Positions 9,087 through 18,179 of a stretch of DNA of 64,000 nt are shown here, in pieces. Position 1 is the first letter of the stretch. Every line of letters begins with the position of its first letter. A model generated the notes under the pieces. The model saw nothing but the letters and a program-made list of their open reading frames with translations, had not been told where the DNA came from and searched no databases. The stretch comes from Betaproteobacteria bacterium (lineage in GTDB: Bacteria > Pseudomonadota > Gammaproteobacteria > Burkholderiales > Burkholderiaceae_F). The DNA lies in contig VBCK01000132.1 in NCBI GenBank assembly GCA_005882215.1, positions 1 to 64,000 of the forward strand, given 5' to 3'. The position numbers were made by a program, and so were the translations under genes.

Positions 9087-11390
9087 ATGACCGCGCCGAC
9101 GACCGTCCAGGCTCGACCGTCGCCCCAGGCGCGGCGCTGCGTTGCACTGTTCGTGCTGCTGTCGGCGGCGCTGGCGCTTCCGGTCGCATACAGCGTTGCC
9201 ACGTCGTACCAGGCGGCGCGCCGCGAGGCCGCGACCGAGCCGCACACAATGGCCGGCGCCGGCGCCTTGCAGAAGTGGCGGCGCGACAGCTTCATCCTGA
9301 TCGCGATCACGCTGCTGGCGGAGTTGGTCACCGGCATCGCCTTGCTGGAGCTGGTGCGTTCCGACGCCCGGCGACGCCGAATCGAAAGCGAGCTGCGCGA
9401 CAGCGACGAACGCCTTTCGTCATTCGTCGAAGCGCTGCCCGAAGCGGTGTCCCTGAAGGACGGCCAAAGCCGCTGGCGCACGACCAACGAGGCGGCCCGG
9501 CGGCTGTTCCACGTGGAAGACTTCCCGTGGCAGGGCAAGACCCATGCGGATATGGCGGCGTTACGGCCCGAATTCAGGGCGGCGCACGAGGCGTGCGCGG
9601 CCAGCGACGAAGCAGCCTGGGGCAGCACGGGCGTTAGGATAGAGAACGAGGTCATCCCGGGGCCCCACGGCGAACAGCGCAGCTACGAGGTCCGCAAGAT
9701 GGCCCTGTTCCACCCCGACGGGCGTCGCCGGGCGCTGATCGTGATCAGCCGGGACGTCACCGACCAGCTGCGGGCCGACCATCTGCTGCGCAAGCTCTCG
9801 CTCGCGGTCGAGCAGAGCCCCGAGAGCGTTCTGATCACGGACACCGACGGCCGCATCGAATACGCGAACGAGGCTGTCATGCGCACGAGCGGCTACAGCC
9901 CGCAGGAGTTGCTGGGGCGCGACCCGAAGGTGCTGGGCTCCGGCCGTACACCGCGCGCGAGCTTCGCTGCGATGTGGAACACGCTGCGCGACGGCCGGAC
10001 CTGGCGCGGCGAATTTTTCAATAGACGCAAAGACGGCACCGAGTACCTCGATTTCGCGACGATCACGCCGATTCGCCAGGCCGACGGCAGCATCAGCCAT
10101 TACCTGTCTTTCCAGGAAGACATCACCGAGCGCAAGCGCCTGGGCGCCGAGCTGGACCGGCACCGCCATCATCTGCAGGAATTGGTACGGGAGCGCACCG
10201 AGCAGCTCAGTGAGGCCCTGTTGCAGGCACAGGCCGGCAGCCGGGCCAAGAGCGCGTTCCTGGCCAACATGAGTCATGAAATCCGCACGCCCTTGCACGC
10301 GATCTCGGGCCTGGCACATCTGATCAAGCTCGACGGCGTCACGCCGAGCCAGACCGAATGGCTGCTCAAGCTCGACCAGGCATCGACGCACCTTCTCGAG
10401 ATCATCGACGACATCCTGGACTTCTCCAAGATCGAGGCCGGCAAACTCGCGCTGGTCGAGGACCGTGTCGATATCGAGGCGCTGTTGTCGGGCGTGTCTT
10501 CGATGCTGGCCGATCGCTTGCACTCGGAGGACTTGAAGCTGGACGTTCAGACCGACCCATTCCCGGACAACCTGATCGGTGATTCCAAGCGACTGAGACA
10601 AGCGCTGCTGAATTACGCCGACAACGCGGCGAAGTTCACCGAGCGCGGAACGGTCAGCCTGCGAGCCCGCAACGTCCGCGAAACGGACGAAGGCCTGATC
10701 GCACGCTTCGAGGTGCAGGACACTGGAATCGGTATAGCGGACGAAGCCCTGCCCAAGCTGTTCGAGCCGTTCGAGCAGGCCGACAATTCGACCACGCGCC
10801 GCTATGGCGGAAGTGGCCTCGGCTTGGCGATCACCCGGCGGCTGGCCCAGCTGATGGGCGGCGAAGTGGGCGTCGAGAGCCGCCTGGGCACCGGCAGCAC
10901 GTTCTGGTTCACCGCGCGCCTGGGCAAATCCGTGGCGTCGGCCCCGGTCGCCCGGTCGGTTGTCGCTGGCTCGGCAGCGAGCGCCTTGATCCGGGACCAC
11001 CATGGCCGTCGTGTGCTGCTGGCCGAGGACGATCCGATCAATCGCGAAGTGGCGCTGTACCTGCTGGAGCGGGCGGGCCTTTCGACCGACGTGGCCGGCG
11101 ACGGCCATGAGGCGTTCGAGCTGGCCGCGCGCAACGAGTATGCGTTGATCCTGATGGACATGCAGATGCCGGCCGTCGACGGCCTGGAAGCGACCCGCAG
11201 AATCCGTGCGTTGCCCGACCGCAAGCAGGTGCCGATCATCGCGATGACGGCCAATGCCTACGACGAGGACCGCACGCGCTGCCTGCAGGCGGGCATGAAC
11301 GATTTCATTGCCAAACCCGTACACCCGGAAACGCTGTACGCGTCGCTGTTGCGTTGGCTGTCAGTGGCGCGCACCGACGCCATCGGATAG
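9087..11390 (+). CDS. Membrane-bound hybrid histidine kinase with two PAS domains and a receiver
   Basis: A 767-residue sensor kinase. It has two transmembrane helices (about residues 18-38 and 68-90) with only a short loop between them, so sensing is more likely in the PAS domains (about 105-225 and 230-350, the second ending [15 protein letters not shown]). A short coiled coil leads to the HisKA H-box [20 protein letters not shown], then the HATPase N-box ([11 protein letters not shown]), G1 ([11 protein letters not shown]) and G2 ([16 protein letters not shown]) boxes. A C-terminal receiver carries [26 protein letters not shown] with the phospho-acceptor Asp, and FIAKPV. No partner regulator is adjacent. 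The ATG at 9087 is preferred over a TTG at 9066, which overlaps kup. Confidence 0.88.
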   Translation: MTAPTTVQARPSPQARRCVALFVLLSAALALPVAYSVATSYQAARREAATEPHTMAGAGALQKWRRDSFILIAITLLAELVTGIALLELVRSDARRRRIESELRDSDERLSSFVEALPEAVSLKDGQSRWRTTNEAARRLFHVEDFPWQGKTHADMAALRPEFRAAHEACAASDEAAWGSTGVRIENEVIPGPHGEQRSYEVRKMALFHPDGRRRALIVISRDVTDQLRADHLLRKLSLAVEQSPESVLITDTDGRIEYANEAVMRTSGYSPQELLGRDPKVLGSGRTPRASFAAMWNTLRDGRTWRGEFFNRRKDGTEYLDFATITPIRQADGSISHYLSFQEDITERKRLGAELDRHRHHLQELVRERTEQLSEALLQAQAGSRAKSAFLANMSHEIRTPLHAISGLAHLIKLDGVTPSQTEWLLKLDQASTHLLEIIDDILDFSKIEAGKLALVEDRVDIEALLSGVSSMLADRLHSEDLKLDVQTDPFPDNLIGDSKRLRQALLNYADNAAKFTERGTVSLRARNVRETDEGLIARFEVQDTGIGIADEALPKLFEPFEQADNSTTRRYGGSGLGLAITRRLAQLMGGEVGVESRLGTGSTFWFTARLGKSVASAPVARSVVAGSAASALIRDHHGRRVLLAEDDPINREVALYLLERAGLSTDVAGDGHEAFELAARNEYALILMDMQMPAVDGLEATRRIRALPDRKQVPIIAMTANAYDEDRTRCLQAGMNDFIAKPVHPETLYASLLRWLSVARTDAIG

Positions 11391-11462
11391 ATGCCCGAGC
11401 GAAGGCCGGGCCGAGTCAGGCTATCCTCCCTCTCGGAATCGATTCTTGGACCGGAGTTTTTG

Positions 11463-13250
11463 ATGCGCCGTCACCATTTGCCGGGGCTGGCCGCTGTGCT
11501 GGCTTTGTCCTCGTCCGCGTGGGCCGCCGAGACTGTGCACGACCGGCTGGTCGGGCTTGCCCAGGATTTCGTACACACCACGGCACGCTTTCATCCGATC
11601 CACGCGACCGCGCTGGGCATCCCCGGGCACGACGGTGAGCTGGAAACGCCGACCGAGGCGACCCGGGCCGCCGAAGTGAAGCGCCTGCTGAAATGGCGTG
11701 GCGAGCTGCACCGGATCGCGCCGCCGGGCGTGTCGAATCTGTCGATGGTCGACGCCAACGATGCCAGGCTCCTTCAGGCGCAGCTCGATCGCGCGCTGAA
11801 CGAGCTGCAGGTCTACCAGGTCGACCGGAAGAGCTACGGCGGCGCCGCCGTCAACCTGGTCATGGCGATCTACACGCAACTGCACGAGCTTCCGGTCGCC
11901 GGGCGCGACGGTGCGACCTCCGAGCAGGTCAGCGCGGCGTGGCACGACATCGTCGAGCGCCTGGCCGGGACACCGGCTTTCGTAGCGGCCGCGCAGCGCC
12001 TGGTCACGCAGCCTGGCCACCGGTACGGCATTGTGGCGAGCCGGCAGCTCGGCGGGGCGCCGGACCTTTTCAACGGACCGTTGACGGACGCGGCGAACAG
12101 CCAGTTCGGCGGGGAATCGGACGGCTTCCGGCAGTTCGCGCGGGCGCGCGACGCGGCCCTGGCTGCGATCGCGCACACCAAGGCCACGATCGACGCGCAC
12201 GTGGCTGCCTGGCCCGAGAATTTCGCGATCGGGCGCCGGGCCTACGACCGGATGCTGCGCGACGAGAAGCTGCTGCCCTACACGGCAGACGACCTGGTTC
12301 GAATGGGCCACATGGAGCTCGAGCACGGCTGGGCCGAGGAGGCCTGGCTGGGATCTCTGTCCAGCCGCGACCAGGTCCCGTTCGGGCCGCGCAGCGGCGG
12401 CGGGCTGGCTCCCGGCGGCACCGAGTTGATTGCTTACTACCGCGACCGGGTTGCCGAGCTGCGCCGGTTCGTCGCCGATCGCCAGCTGATCACCGTTCCG
12501 GACTGGCTCGGCGAAATGAAGATCGAAGAGACACCCGCGTTCATGCGCCCGGTCTCGCCGGGCGCCTCGATGAATTCGCCGCGCCTGTTTTCGGCCTCGA
12601 CCACCGGCTACTACTACATCACGCCCGCGGATTCACTGCAGGAGGCGGCCGCGCGCCTGGACATGAACGAGGATTTCGATCGCGATCGCATCCTGTCCAC
12701 TGCCGCGCACGAAGCGATGCCGGGGCATTTCCTTCAGCTTTCGATCGCGAAGCGTCATTCGGATTTCATTCGGAAGATCCAGAACAGCGGTGAGTTCGCG
12801 GAGGGCTGGGCTTTCTACGGGGAGGAGATGTTCGTCCGGCTGGGCTTGTACGGCGAGGACCTGGACCCACGCTTGTTTACCGCACGCTGGGAAAGGGTCC
12901 GGGGCGCGCGCGCGATCGTGGACCCGATGCTGGCCAGTGGGCAGTGGGGCTTCGAACGGGCCGTGCGCTTTTACGCGGAGCAGACCGGCTTTACCCCGGA
13001 AGCGGCCGAAGCCGCGGTGTCGGGCATTGCGCTGGACCCCGGCTACGTGATCGCCTACACGGCGGGCCGCGCGCAGCTCGAGGACCTGCTGGGACAGTAC
13101 CTGCGCAAGGCCGCAGAGCGCGCTTCATTGCGCGACTTTCACGACCGGCTGCTGTCGTATGGAACGACTCCGTTTTCGATCGTGGCGCCCGAGTTGCTGG
13201 CCGACCTCGACAAATCGGGCGAGCAGGTGCGGGCGGCGGCCAACTACTGA
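11463..13250 (+). CDS. Exported DUF885 family protein (putative zinc peptidase)
   Basis: A 595-residue protein with a signal peptide (MRRHHLPGLAAVLALSSSAWA, cut before AETV). The body is DUF885-like: YYRDRVAELRRFV, YYYITPADSLQEAAARL, and the metalloprotease-like helix AAHEAMPGHFLQL near residue 420 (HExxPGH), followed by FAEGWAFYGEEMFVRLGLY, where the Glu could be the third metal ligand. This arrangement resembles gluzincin peptidases, and the family is annotated as M-type carboxypeptidase-like, though substrates are mostly unknown. The ATG at 11463 has CCGGAG upstream and gives a clean signal peptide; an earlier in-frame ATG at 11391 does not. It follows the kinase gene by 72 bp. Confidence 0.82.
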   Translation: MRRHHLPGLAAVLALSSSAWAAETVHDRLVGLAQDFVHTTARFHPIHATALGIPGHDGELETPTEATRAAEVKRLLKWRGELHRIAPPGVSNLSMVDANDARLLQAQLDRALNELQVYQVDRKSYGGAAVNLVMAIYTQLHELPVAGRDGATSEQVSAAWHDIVERLAGTPAFVAAAQRLVTQPGHRYGIVASRQLGGAPDLFNGPLTDAANSQFGGESDGFRQFARARDAALAAIAHTKATIDAHVAAWPENFAIGRRAYDRMLRDEKLLPYTADDLVRMGHMELEHGWAEEAWLGSLSSRDQVPFGPRSGGGLAPGGTELIAYYRDRVAELRRFVADRQLITVPDWLGEMKIEETPAFMRPVSPGASMNSPRLFSASTTGYYYITPADSLQEAAARLDMNEDFDRDRILSTAAHEAMPGHFLQLSIAKRHSDFIRKIQNSGEFAEGWAFYGEEMFVRLGLYGEDLDPRLFTARWERVRGARAIVDPMLASGQWGFERAVRFYAEQTGFTPEAAEAAVSGIALDPGYVIAYTAGRAQLEDLLGQYLRKAAERASLRDFHDRLLSYGTTPFSIVAPELLADLDKSGEQVRAAANY

Positions 13251-13337
13251 ATCACTGGTCTGCGGGGTCCGGGTCCCAGCCCGGTACCGCTATGCACCGC
13301 CGGCCGGTGGGCTTCTCTGCCCGCGGGCTGACCCAGC

Positions 13338-13376
13338 TTGACATATAGACATACGTCTATGTACGCTCTGACATAT
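13338..13376 (+). promoter_or_regulatory. vapBC promoter with palindromic operator
   Basis: A TTGACA -35-like box (13338-13343) leads into ATAGAC-ATAC-GTCTAT (13345-13360), a perfect 6-bp inverted repeat with a 4-base centre that extends imperfectly on both sides. TGACATAT occurs at 13339 and again at 13369, 30 bp apart, the second copy running into the vapB ATG. The stretch is AT-rich in a GC-rich region. VapB antitoxins commonly repress their own promoter at such palindromes, so this is probably the autoregulatory operator. Confidence 0.55.
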
Positions 13377-13620
13377 GCGTACCACCGTTCGCTTGGATGA
13401 CCGGCTCCTGGAGCGCGCCCGCAAGGAGGCTGCGCGGCGTGGCGCCACGCTGACCTCGCTGATCGAGGAGGGTCTTCAGCTAATCTTGCGCCGCCCGCTG
13501 AAGCACTCGGCTCGATCGCATGTGACTCTGCCCGAGTGCCGAGCCGGCGGCGGTACGCAGCCCGGCGTGGACCTTAATGACAGCGTTGCCCTGCTCGACC
13601 GGATGGAAGAGCGGCGTTGA
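13375..13620 (+). CDS. vapB: Antitoxin, VapB type (ribbon-helix-helix)
   Basis: An 81-residue protein. It opens MRTTVRLDDRLLERARKEAA followed by RRGATLTSLIEEGLQLIL, a classic ribbon-helix-helix DNA-binding N-terminus. The C-terminal half (LPECRAGGGTQPGVDLND and DRMEERR) is polar and would be disordered until it wraps the toxin. It overlaps the toxin gene by 4 bp (the toxin starts with TTG inside the last codons). Known role in this family: it neutralises the VapC ribonuclease and represses the operon through the palindrome just upstream. The ATG is immediately downstream of that palindrome, leaving little room for a ribosome binding site, so the leader may be very short. Confidence 0.85.
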   Translation: MRTTVRLDDRLLERARKEAARRGATLTSLIEEGLQLILRRPLKHSARSHVTLPECRAGGGTQPGVDLNDSVALLDRMEERR

Positions 13621-14042
13621 TTCTGGCGGACGTCAACATCCTGATCTACGCATTCCGTTCGGATGCCGAGAATCACCGGGAGCACAAGTCGTGGCTCGAG
13701 TCGGTCATTAATGGCTCGGCGGCCTACGGGGTGTCGCCGCAGGTTCTAAGCGCGGTCGTGCGCGTGTGCACGCACCCGCGGATATTCGCGCGGCCGAGTT
13801 CGACGGCCGAATCGTTCGGATTCTGTCGTGCGGTCCTTGAGCAGCCCAATGCGACCGTGGTCACACCTGGGGAAGGGCACTGGTCGATCTTCGAAGCGCT
13901 TTGCCGCAAGTCCAAAGCGACGGGCAACCTGGTTCAGGATGCATGGTTCGCAGCGCTGGCGATCGAGTCCGGATGCGAGTGGATCACCTCCGATCGAGAT
14001 TACGCGCGCTTTCCGGGACTGAACTGGCGCGCGCCATTGTGA
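13617..14042 (+). CDS. vapC: Toxin, VapC-type PIN-domain ribonuclease
   Basis: A 141-residue PIN-domain protein. The N-terminal acidic residue is in ILADVNILIYAFRSD (Asp4); further acidic positions fall in LVQDAWFAALAIESGCEWIT and SDRDYARFPGLNW, the usual order for VapC metal-dependent ribonucleases. GVSPQVLSAVVRV is the typical second helix. The TTG start at 13617 overlaps the antitoxin stop (TTGA), so translation should be coupled and weaker than that of the antitoxin, which fits the need for antitoxin excess. VapC proteins cleave tRNA or rRNA; the target here cannot be read from sequence. Confidence 0.85.
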   Translation: MILADVNILIYAFRSDAENHREHKSWLESVINGSAAYGVSPQVLSAVVRVCTHPRIFARPSSTAESFGFCRAVLEQPNATVVTPGEGHWSIFEALCRKSKATGNLVQDAWFAALAIESGCEWITSDRDYARFPGLNWRAPL

Positions 14043-14092
14043 ACAGCGTCTCGGTGTGCGGTCGGGAACGTCGCCAAAGTCGTTACAGGCCG

Positions 14093-15190
14093 CTAAGACT
14101 TCAGGGCTCGGTACAGGAACGGCAGGCTGACATCCATCCGGTAGTCGACGTTCGAGTGGGTGTCGTCGAATTCCTCATACCGGTGAGGAATCCGTGCCTC
14201 GGCGAGCCGCTTGGACAGGATGCGGCTGCCGTAGTGCAGCCGGTACTGGTCGCGCCAGCCGCAATCGATGAAGATGCCCTTCAAACTCTTCAGGCTGACG
14301 CGGTGCGTTTGCACCAGCTCGATCGGATCGTGCTCCAGCCAGCGGCGCCAGCGCGCCTCGATGCGCTCGCCCGTCTCCAGGTTGAACGGCAGCCGGAAGC
14401 CGTTCGGTGCGCGCGGGTCCGGGTCGTACGAGGCGGCCATGCACAGGTTCATGATGCAATGGACCTCGGCCGGTGACGGCTTGCGCCGCTTGTCGAACGC
14501 CTCCAGGAAACGCCGCACGCGCCCGTCGTCCAGTCCCGAGGCGGCACCGCGCTCGAGACGGAGCACGTCCACCGGTCCCTCGCGGCGCGGACGCGCACGA
14601 TATTTCGCCAGCTCATCGAGCGTGTTGGGCCAGTCGGCCCCGTAGCAGAAGTCGAAGTAGCAGTCGCCCGAGTGGTCGGCGACCGCTCCCCAGCAGTCCG
14701 CGTGCCGCATGCCGTGGATGATTGCGCCGTAGCCGCCTGAGGACTTGCCGAAGCAGCCCCGATGCTCGCGCGAGGCCAGGGTTCGGAACTCCCGGTCGAC
14801 GAAGGGCACCAGCTCGCGCGTCAGGTAGTCCCCGTAGCGGCCGATCGCGCTGGAATTTATGTACTGGTTGCCGCCGAGCCGGGTAAAGCAGTCCGGGAAC
14901 ACGATCACGACCGGCCCCATCTTGCGTTCGTGAACCAGCCGGGCCGCCTGCTCGGCGACGTTTTCCTCGAACGGCTTCCAGTTCAGGTGCGAGGCTCCGG
15001 ATCCGGTGAAACCGACCAGGTCGAACAACACCGGAAAGCGGCGCCCGATTCCCTGATCGTACTGGGGCGGCAGCCACGCGGACAGCTTGCGCACGTGCGG
15101 ATCGCCGAGAGGATTGTCGGCCAGCACGCGTGAAACGTGCTCCAGCGTCACGACCCTGCCGGACGGGCCTTGCGGACGTTTCAAAGTCAT
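14093..15190 (-). CDS. Putative esterase (esterase D / enterochelin esterase-like)
   Basis: A 365-residue alpha/beta hydrolase of the putative-esterase (PF00756-like) group. It has RKLSAWLPPQYDQG near residue 40, a strand VVIVFPDCFTRLGGNQYINS, the nucleophile elbow FGKSSGGYGAIIHGM near 170 (GxSxG with Ser as nucleophile), and a C-terminal HRYEEFDDTHSNVDYR, where His is probably catalytic. No signal peptide, so cytoplasmic. The start at 15190 (ATG) overlaps the stop of the preceding exported-protein gene by 4 bp. It is the last gene of a minus-strand run that begins at 18060. The substrate is not evident. Confidence 0.75.
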   Translation of the reverse strand: MTLKRPQGPSGRVVTLEHVSRVLADNPLGDPHVRKLSAWLPPQYDQGIGRRFPVLFDLVGFTGSGASHLNWKPFEENVAEQAARLVHERKMGPVVIVFPDCFTRLGGNQYINSSAIGRYGDYLTRELVPFVDREFRTLASREHRGCFGKSSGGYGAIIHGMRHADCWGAVADHSGDCYFDFCYGADWPNTLDELAKYRARPRREGPVDVLRLERGAASGLDDGRVRRFLEAFDKRRKPSPAEVHCIMNLCMAASYDPDPRAPNGFRLPFNLETGERIEARWRRWLEHDPIELVQTHRVSLKSLKGIFIDCGWRDQYRLHYGSRILSKRLAEARIPHRYEEFDDTHSNVDYRMDVSLPFLYRALKS

Positions 15191-15777
15191 CGGTTCGGGC
15201 GCTCCGGTTGTTGCAATTTGCGCATCATCGCCTCGCGGTCTGGAAAACGCACGCAATCGACCCCGTTCAGCTCGGCGTCATTCAATCGGCGTCGGGTCAC
15301 GTCCGCTCGGAGGGCGCCGCGCGCGCCGGCCAGGTGCAACTCGTGCCCTGAACTGCGCCATCGCGCTCCGTACACGACGATTCCGGAGGCGTCATTGCCT
15401 CCCGCGCACTGCACGCTCAGCGATTCGCCGGCCGTCTCGCCGGGCAGTACGCGCTCGTCGACGACCTGGAATCTCAGACGGGCCTCGTGCGCGTTCAGCA
15501 TCTCGACGATCTGACGCGTCAGCAGCCAGACGCGGGCGGTCGAGTCGCAGCTCAGTACCCAGATCTCCATTTCGGTCCCGCTGATCCGCGAGCGCCAGGT
15601 CGGCTCGACGTTGCAGGTCGGGGGCAATTGCAGGCCGTTGGACGGGTCGCTGTAGATCGGCCGGCCCAGATAGGCGGAGCCGGGCTCGGCTGCCGGCGAC
15701 GGCGGTGCCGCGAACATCTGCGTGGCGAAAGCCAGCGCCAGCAGATCCAGGGGCACGGCGATCCGGCGTGGCTTCAC
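15187..15777 (-). CDS. Exported protein of unknown function
   Basis: I do not recognise this 196-residue protein. It starts MKPRRIAVPLDLLALAFATQ with a plausible signal peptide ending near SPAAEP, so it is probably periplasmic. The mature part has four cysteines (in LPPTCNVEP, VLSCDS, VQCAGG and GVDCVRF), which could form two disulfides, and a mixed alpha/beta composition. It is seven bases from the DUF3455 gene upstream and overlaps the esterase gene downstream by 4 bp, so it is in the same operon. Its role may be linked to one of them. Confidence 0.65.
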   Translation of the reverse strand: MKPRRIAVPLDLLALAFATQMFAAPPSPAAEPGSAYLGRPIYSDPSNGLQLPPTCNVEPTWRSRISGTEMEIWVLSCDSTARVWLLTRQIVEMLNAHEARLRFQVVDERVLPGETAGESLSVQCAGGNDASGIVVYGARWRSSGHELHLAGARGALRADVTRRRLNDAELNGVDCVRFPDREAMMRKLQQPERPNR

Positions 15778-15784
15778 GCGGCGC

Positions 15785-16411
15785 TCAACGCGGACGATAG
15801 AAAACGAACTTGGCTGAAAAGGGCACGCGAAGGATCTCGTTGACCTGGTCGGCCGAACACTGCTCCGGCGGTATGCCTCCCGACGTGTCGACGCGCTGTA
15901 CGTAAGTCACCTTCTCGAACTCGCCCGCGCCATACGACTGGGTTCGCAACAACAGCCAGTGCACGGCGTCACCGCCCGGAGCCGAATCGTAGCCAACGAT
16001 GGTGCCGATCAGGCGGCTGCCGTCGACATGTTCGAACGAATAGTTGGCACCATGGTGGGCCACGACCTGTCCGCGCCCATCGCGCAGTTCGGCTTCGGGA
16101 AGCCGGAATACCCAGTGATAGCCTTCCTTGTCCGGCTCGCAGCGAAAGATCTGCACGCCGGTTGCCGCCAATGCGAAAACCGGCTCGACCTCGCTGGGTG
16201 CCTTGATCCGGCTGAAAAGACCCAGCGACGGGCGCGACGGCACCTCCGGCGGGACGGTGGGCGCGGCACCGGCCGGCGGCGATTCGGGCGCGCCGCCGGG
16301 CCCGGCAGGCCGGACCGCGGTCGAAGGCGGGCCCGCGCAGCCGGCTACCAGCAGCAGTGCGGCCGCAGCGCAAATTTGCCGCCGACCGGGCTCAGTCCGT
16401 TCCGGCGCCAT
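15785..16411 (-). CDS. DUF3455 lipoprotein
   Basis: A 208-residue probable lipoprotein. A hydrophobic segment ends in LLLVAGCAGPP, a good lipobox with Cys25, followed by a long Pro/Ala linker and a DUF3455 domain from about residue 75: VEPVFALAATGVQIFRCEP, YHWVFRLPEAELRDGRGQ, VHWLLLRTQSYGAGEFEKVT and YVQRVDTSGGIPP. Members are secreted or outer-membrane-anchored and of unknown function. Its first codons overlap the end of the MBL hydrolase gene by 20 bp. Confidence 0.8.
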   Translation of the reverse strand: MAPERTEPGRRQICAAAALLLVAGCAGPPSTAVRPAGPGGAPESPPAGAAPTVPPEVPSRPSLGLFSRIKAPSEVEPVFALAATGVQIFRCEPDKEGYHWVFRLPEAELRDGRGQVVAHHGANYSFEHVDGSRLIGTIVGYDSAPGGDAVHWLLLRTQSYGAGEFEKVTYVQRVDTSGGIPPEQCSADQVNEILRVPFSAKFVFYRPR

Positions 16412-17369
16412 CGACGCTTCTCACCTTCGGACCTTCCATCACAGCGGCGCCGGCCGCACACAACTGCTCGACCGTTTGCTCGAGCATCTGCCCGAAGGTC
16501 AGATTCGCAAAGTAACGCTGGTGCACGCTGTGAGCATATCGCGCCTGGCGAAAATGCTCGATCAACCGGGCCACTGTCGCCTGGCCGACCTGCAGCAGCC
16601 AGAATTTCACCAGCACCTTCAGAACGTGACGCGCATTGCGCTCGGGGCTCGACTGCAGGGCGTCCAGACGCTGGTAGGCGCGTCGCACCGCAGCACCGGC
16701 GTCGCGAAACGGCGGGCCGTGCCCCGGAATCACCAGTGAGGGCCCCAATCGCGCGATCAGGTCAAGCGACCTGCGCTGCTCCACGAAGCCCGGCTCGCCT
16801 TCGATTTCCGGGAATATCGCGCCGAATCCGTGCTCCCAAAGCGCGTCGGCCGATATCAGGATGCGCCGATCCGCTTCGTACAGCATCAGCATGTCGGGAT
16901 CGTGGCCCGCTGCGGCCAGCACTTGCCAGCAACCGGCACCCAGCCGCAGCATGTCCCCGGCGCGCAGCAACCGGTCGAAGCCGAAGCGCGGGCACCGTTG
17001 CGCGGTCGCCCGATAGCCCAGGCGCTCGACGTCCCATCGGCGCACGGCGTCGGCCCCACCGGCCGGAATCTGGATCGACACGGCGCCGCTGCGGGCCAGC
17101 CGGGCATTGCCGCCCACGTGATCCGAGTGCAGGTGCGTGTTGATGATGCGCGCGAGCGGCCGACCGCGTCCCACGCGGTCGATCAGCGCGGCGGTTTGAC
17201 GTGCATGCAGCACGTAGCCGGTATCGACCACGGTCAGGCGGTCGCCTTCCTCGAACAGCACGCTGTTCGACGACAGCCAGCCGCGCTCCAGCACATGCAT
17301 GCCGGGCGGCAGCGCGCCCGACGGTGCCTCGGCGGCGGGTGCGAGCGGGCTCAGCAACGCTGCTCGCAT
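16392..17369 (-). CDS. MBL-fold metallo-hydrolase
   Basis: A 325-residue metallo-beta-lactamase-fold hydrolase. Metal motif NTHLHSDHVGGNARL lies near residue 90 (HxHxDH), preceded by LTVVDTGY and followed by AAGHDPDMLMLYEADRRILI and LVIPGHGPPFRD, which supply the remaining His and Asp ligands. The C-terminal ~90 residues are helical, as in MBL proteins annotated as beta-lactamase-like or glyoxalase II-like. Substrate unknown. The ATG at 17369 is chosen because an upstream extension would run through the DUF1289 gene, which it already overlaps by 19 bp. Confidence 0.82.
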   Translation of the reverse strand: MRAALLSPLAPAAEAPSGALPPGMHVLERGWLSSNSVLFEEGDRLTVVDTGYVLHARQTAALIDRVGRGRPLARIINTHLHSDHVGGNARLARSGAVSIQIPAGGADAVRRWDVERLGYRATAQRCPRFGFDRLLRAGDMLRLGAGCWQVLAAAGHDPDMLMLYEADRRILISADALWEHGFGAIFPEIEGEPGFVEQRRSLDLIARLGPSLVIPGHGPPFRDAGAAVRRAYQRLDALQSSPERNARHVLKVLVKFWLLQVGQATVARLIEHFRQARYAHSVHQRYFANLTFGQMLEQTVEQLCAAGAAVMEGPKVRSVDGAGTD

Positions 17370-17599
17370 CCGGATTGCCCGGCCTGAGCCTTGCGCTGGC
17401 GCAGCTGCCCCCAGACCAGCCGCCGGCGCGCGTCGTCGAATCCAGCCCAGCCGGCGATCTCGTCCAGCGTCCGGAAGCATCCGACGCAGTAGACACCGTC
17501 CGGAGCCATCCGGCACACCGAGTTGCAAGGCGAGGGCACCGGCGTCTGCGACTCGGGCTCGGCTCCGGTCGGGTGCTCGCGCGGGCAGTCCTGGTTCAT
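17351..17599 (-). CDS. DUF1289 small cysteine-rich protein
   Basis: An 82-residue protein with the DUF1289 core PSPCNSVCRMAPDGVYCVGC followed by FRTLDEIAGWAG. Four closely spaced Cys suggest a metal or Fe-S site. Family function is unknown; members are often annotated as Fe-S proteins. It starts with ATG overlapping the thioesterase stop (ATGA) and overlaps the MBL gene by 19 bp, so all three are very probably one transcript. It is easy to miss because it lies inside a longer open frame that extends upstream without homology. Confidence 0.8.
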   Translation of the reverse strand: MNQDCPREHPTGAEPESQTPVPSPCNSVCRMAPDGVYCVGCFRTLDEIAGWAGFDDARRRLVWGQLRQRKAQAGQSGCEQRC

Positions 17600-18060
17600 C
17601 CGCCGTAGGCCTTTTTCTTCGGCTCCAGGCGCTGCTTGAATCGCTCGAAGTCGATCACGGTGCGCTCGTGGGTGCCCTCGGAGATCAGGTCGTTTTCGTC
17701 GCGCGCGTGAGCGCGAAAGCGGATGCGCCGGCCCTCGACCTCGGTGACCTCGCACTCGACGGTCACCAGATGGCCCGGTGGCGTGGCCGCCAGGTGCGAG
17801 AAACTGACATGGGTGCCGACTGATTGCTCGCGCGGCCAGTCCAGGTACGGCTTGATCGCGAGCAGGCAGGCGCCTTCGATCAGGCTGACCATGAAGCCGG
17901 TGGCGAACACTTCCGGCATCTCGCGGAACTCGGCGAATTCCGGATAGATGTTCGGGACGGTCTTTTCGGCCGGAACCCTGTACTGGAGCCGAAAGGTGAT
18001 GCCGGGTCGAAGATCTGGGCTCACGTCGATGCGGGGGAATCCTCGTGGCGTGGTGTCCAT
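17596..18060 (-). CDS. Hotdog-fold thioesterase family protein
   Basis: A 154-residue single-domain hotdog protein. It has LEYRVP-like LQYRVPAEKTVPNIYPEF, a helix VFATGFMVSLIEGACLLAI, then VGTHVSFSHLAATPPGHLVT and VECEVTEVEGRRIRFRAHAR, ending ISEGTHERTVIDFERF. The order of helix and strands matches FlK-like acyl-CoA thioesterases. It is the first gene of the minus-strand run down to 14093. The acyl group is unknown. It starts about 305 bp from divergent amtB. Confidence 0.72.
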   Translation of the reverse strand: MDTTPRGFPRIDVSPDLRPGITFRLQYRVPAEKTVPNIYPEFAEFREMPEVFATGFMVSLIEGACLLAIKPYLDWPREQSVGTHVSFSHLAATPPGHLVTVECEVTEVEGRRIRFRAHARDENDLISEGTHERTVIDFERFKQRLEPKKKAYGG

Positions 18061-18091
18061 CGTAACCGATCCCTAATCTGCAGCACCGGAA

Positions 18092-18108
18092 CGCACCGAG
18101 ATGGGGCA
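18092..18108 (+). promoter_or_regulatory. Candidate NtrC binding site upstream of amtB
   Basis: CGCACC-GAGAT-GGGGCA matches ten of the twelve defined positions of the NtrC dyad (TGCACC-N5-GGTGCA). Its centre is roughly 105 bp upstream of the start site predicted from the sigma54 element at 18180, a usual distance for an enhancer. I saw no second strong copy. Confidence 0.4.
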
Positions 18109-18179
18109 AACGTCCGGTTGCCGGACCGATGTTGGTGCACCGAGCCCTCGAAAGCCCGTCGATCGCATCGAAATGACAA

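Noticed and set aside
7256-9655. A 799-codon open frame on the minus strand opposite kup
   Set aside because: High GC makes such antisense frames common. It is rich in Arg, His and Gln with no recognisable motif, and it sits opposite well-conserved kup and kinase sequence.
9561-11324. A 587-codon open frame antisense to the histidine kinase
   Set aside because: Same composition as other shadow frames; the plus strand has all kinase motifs.
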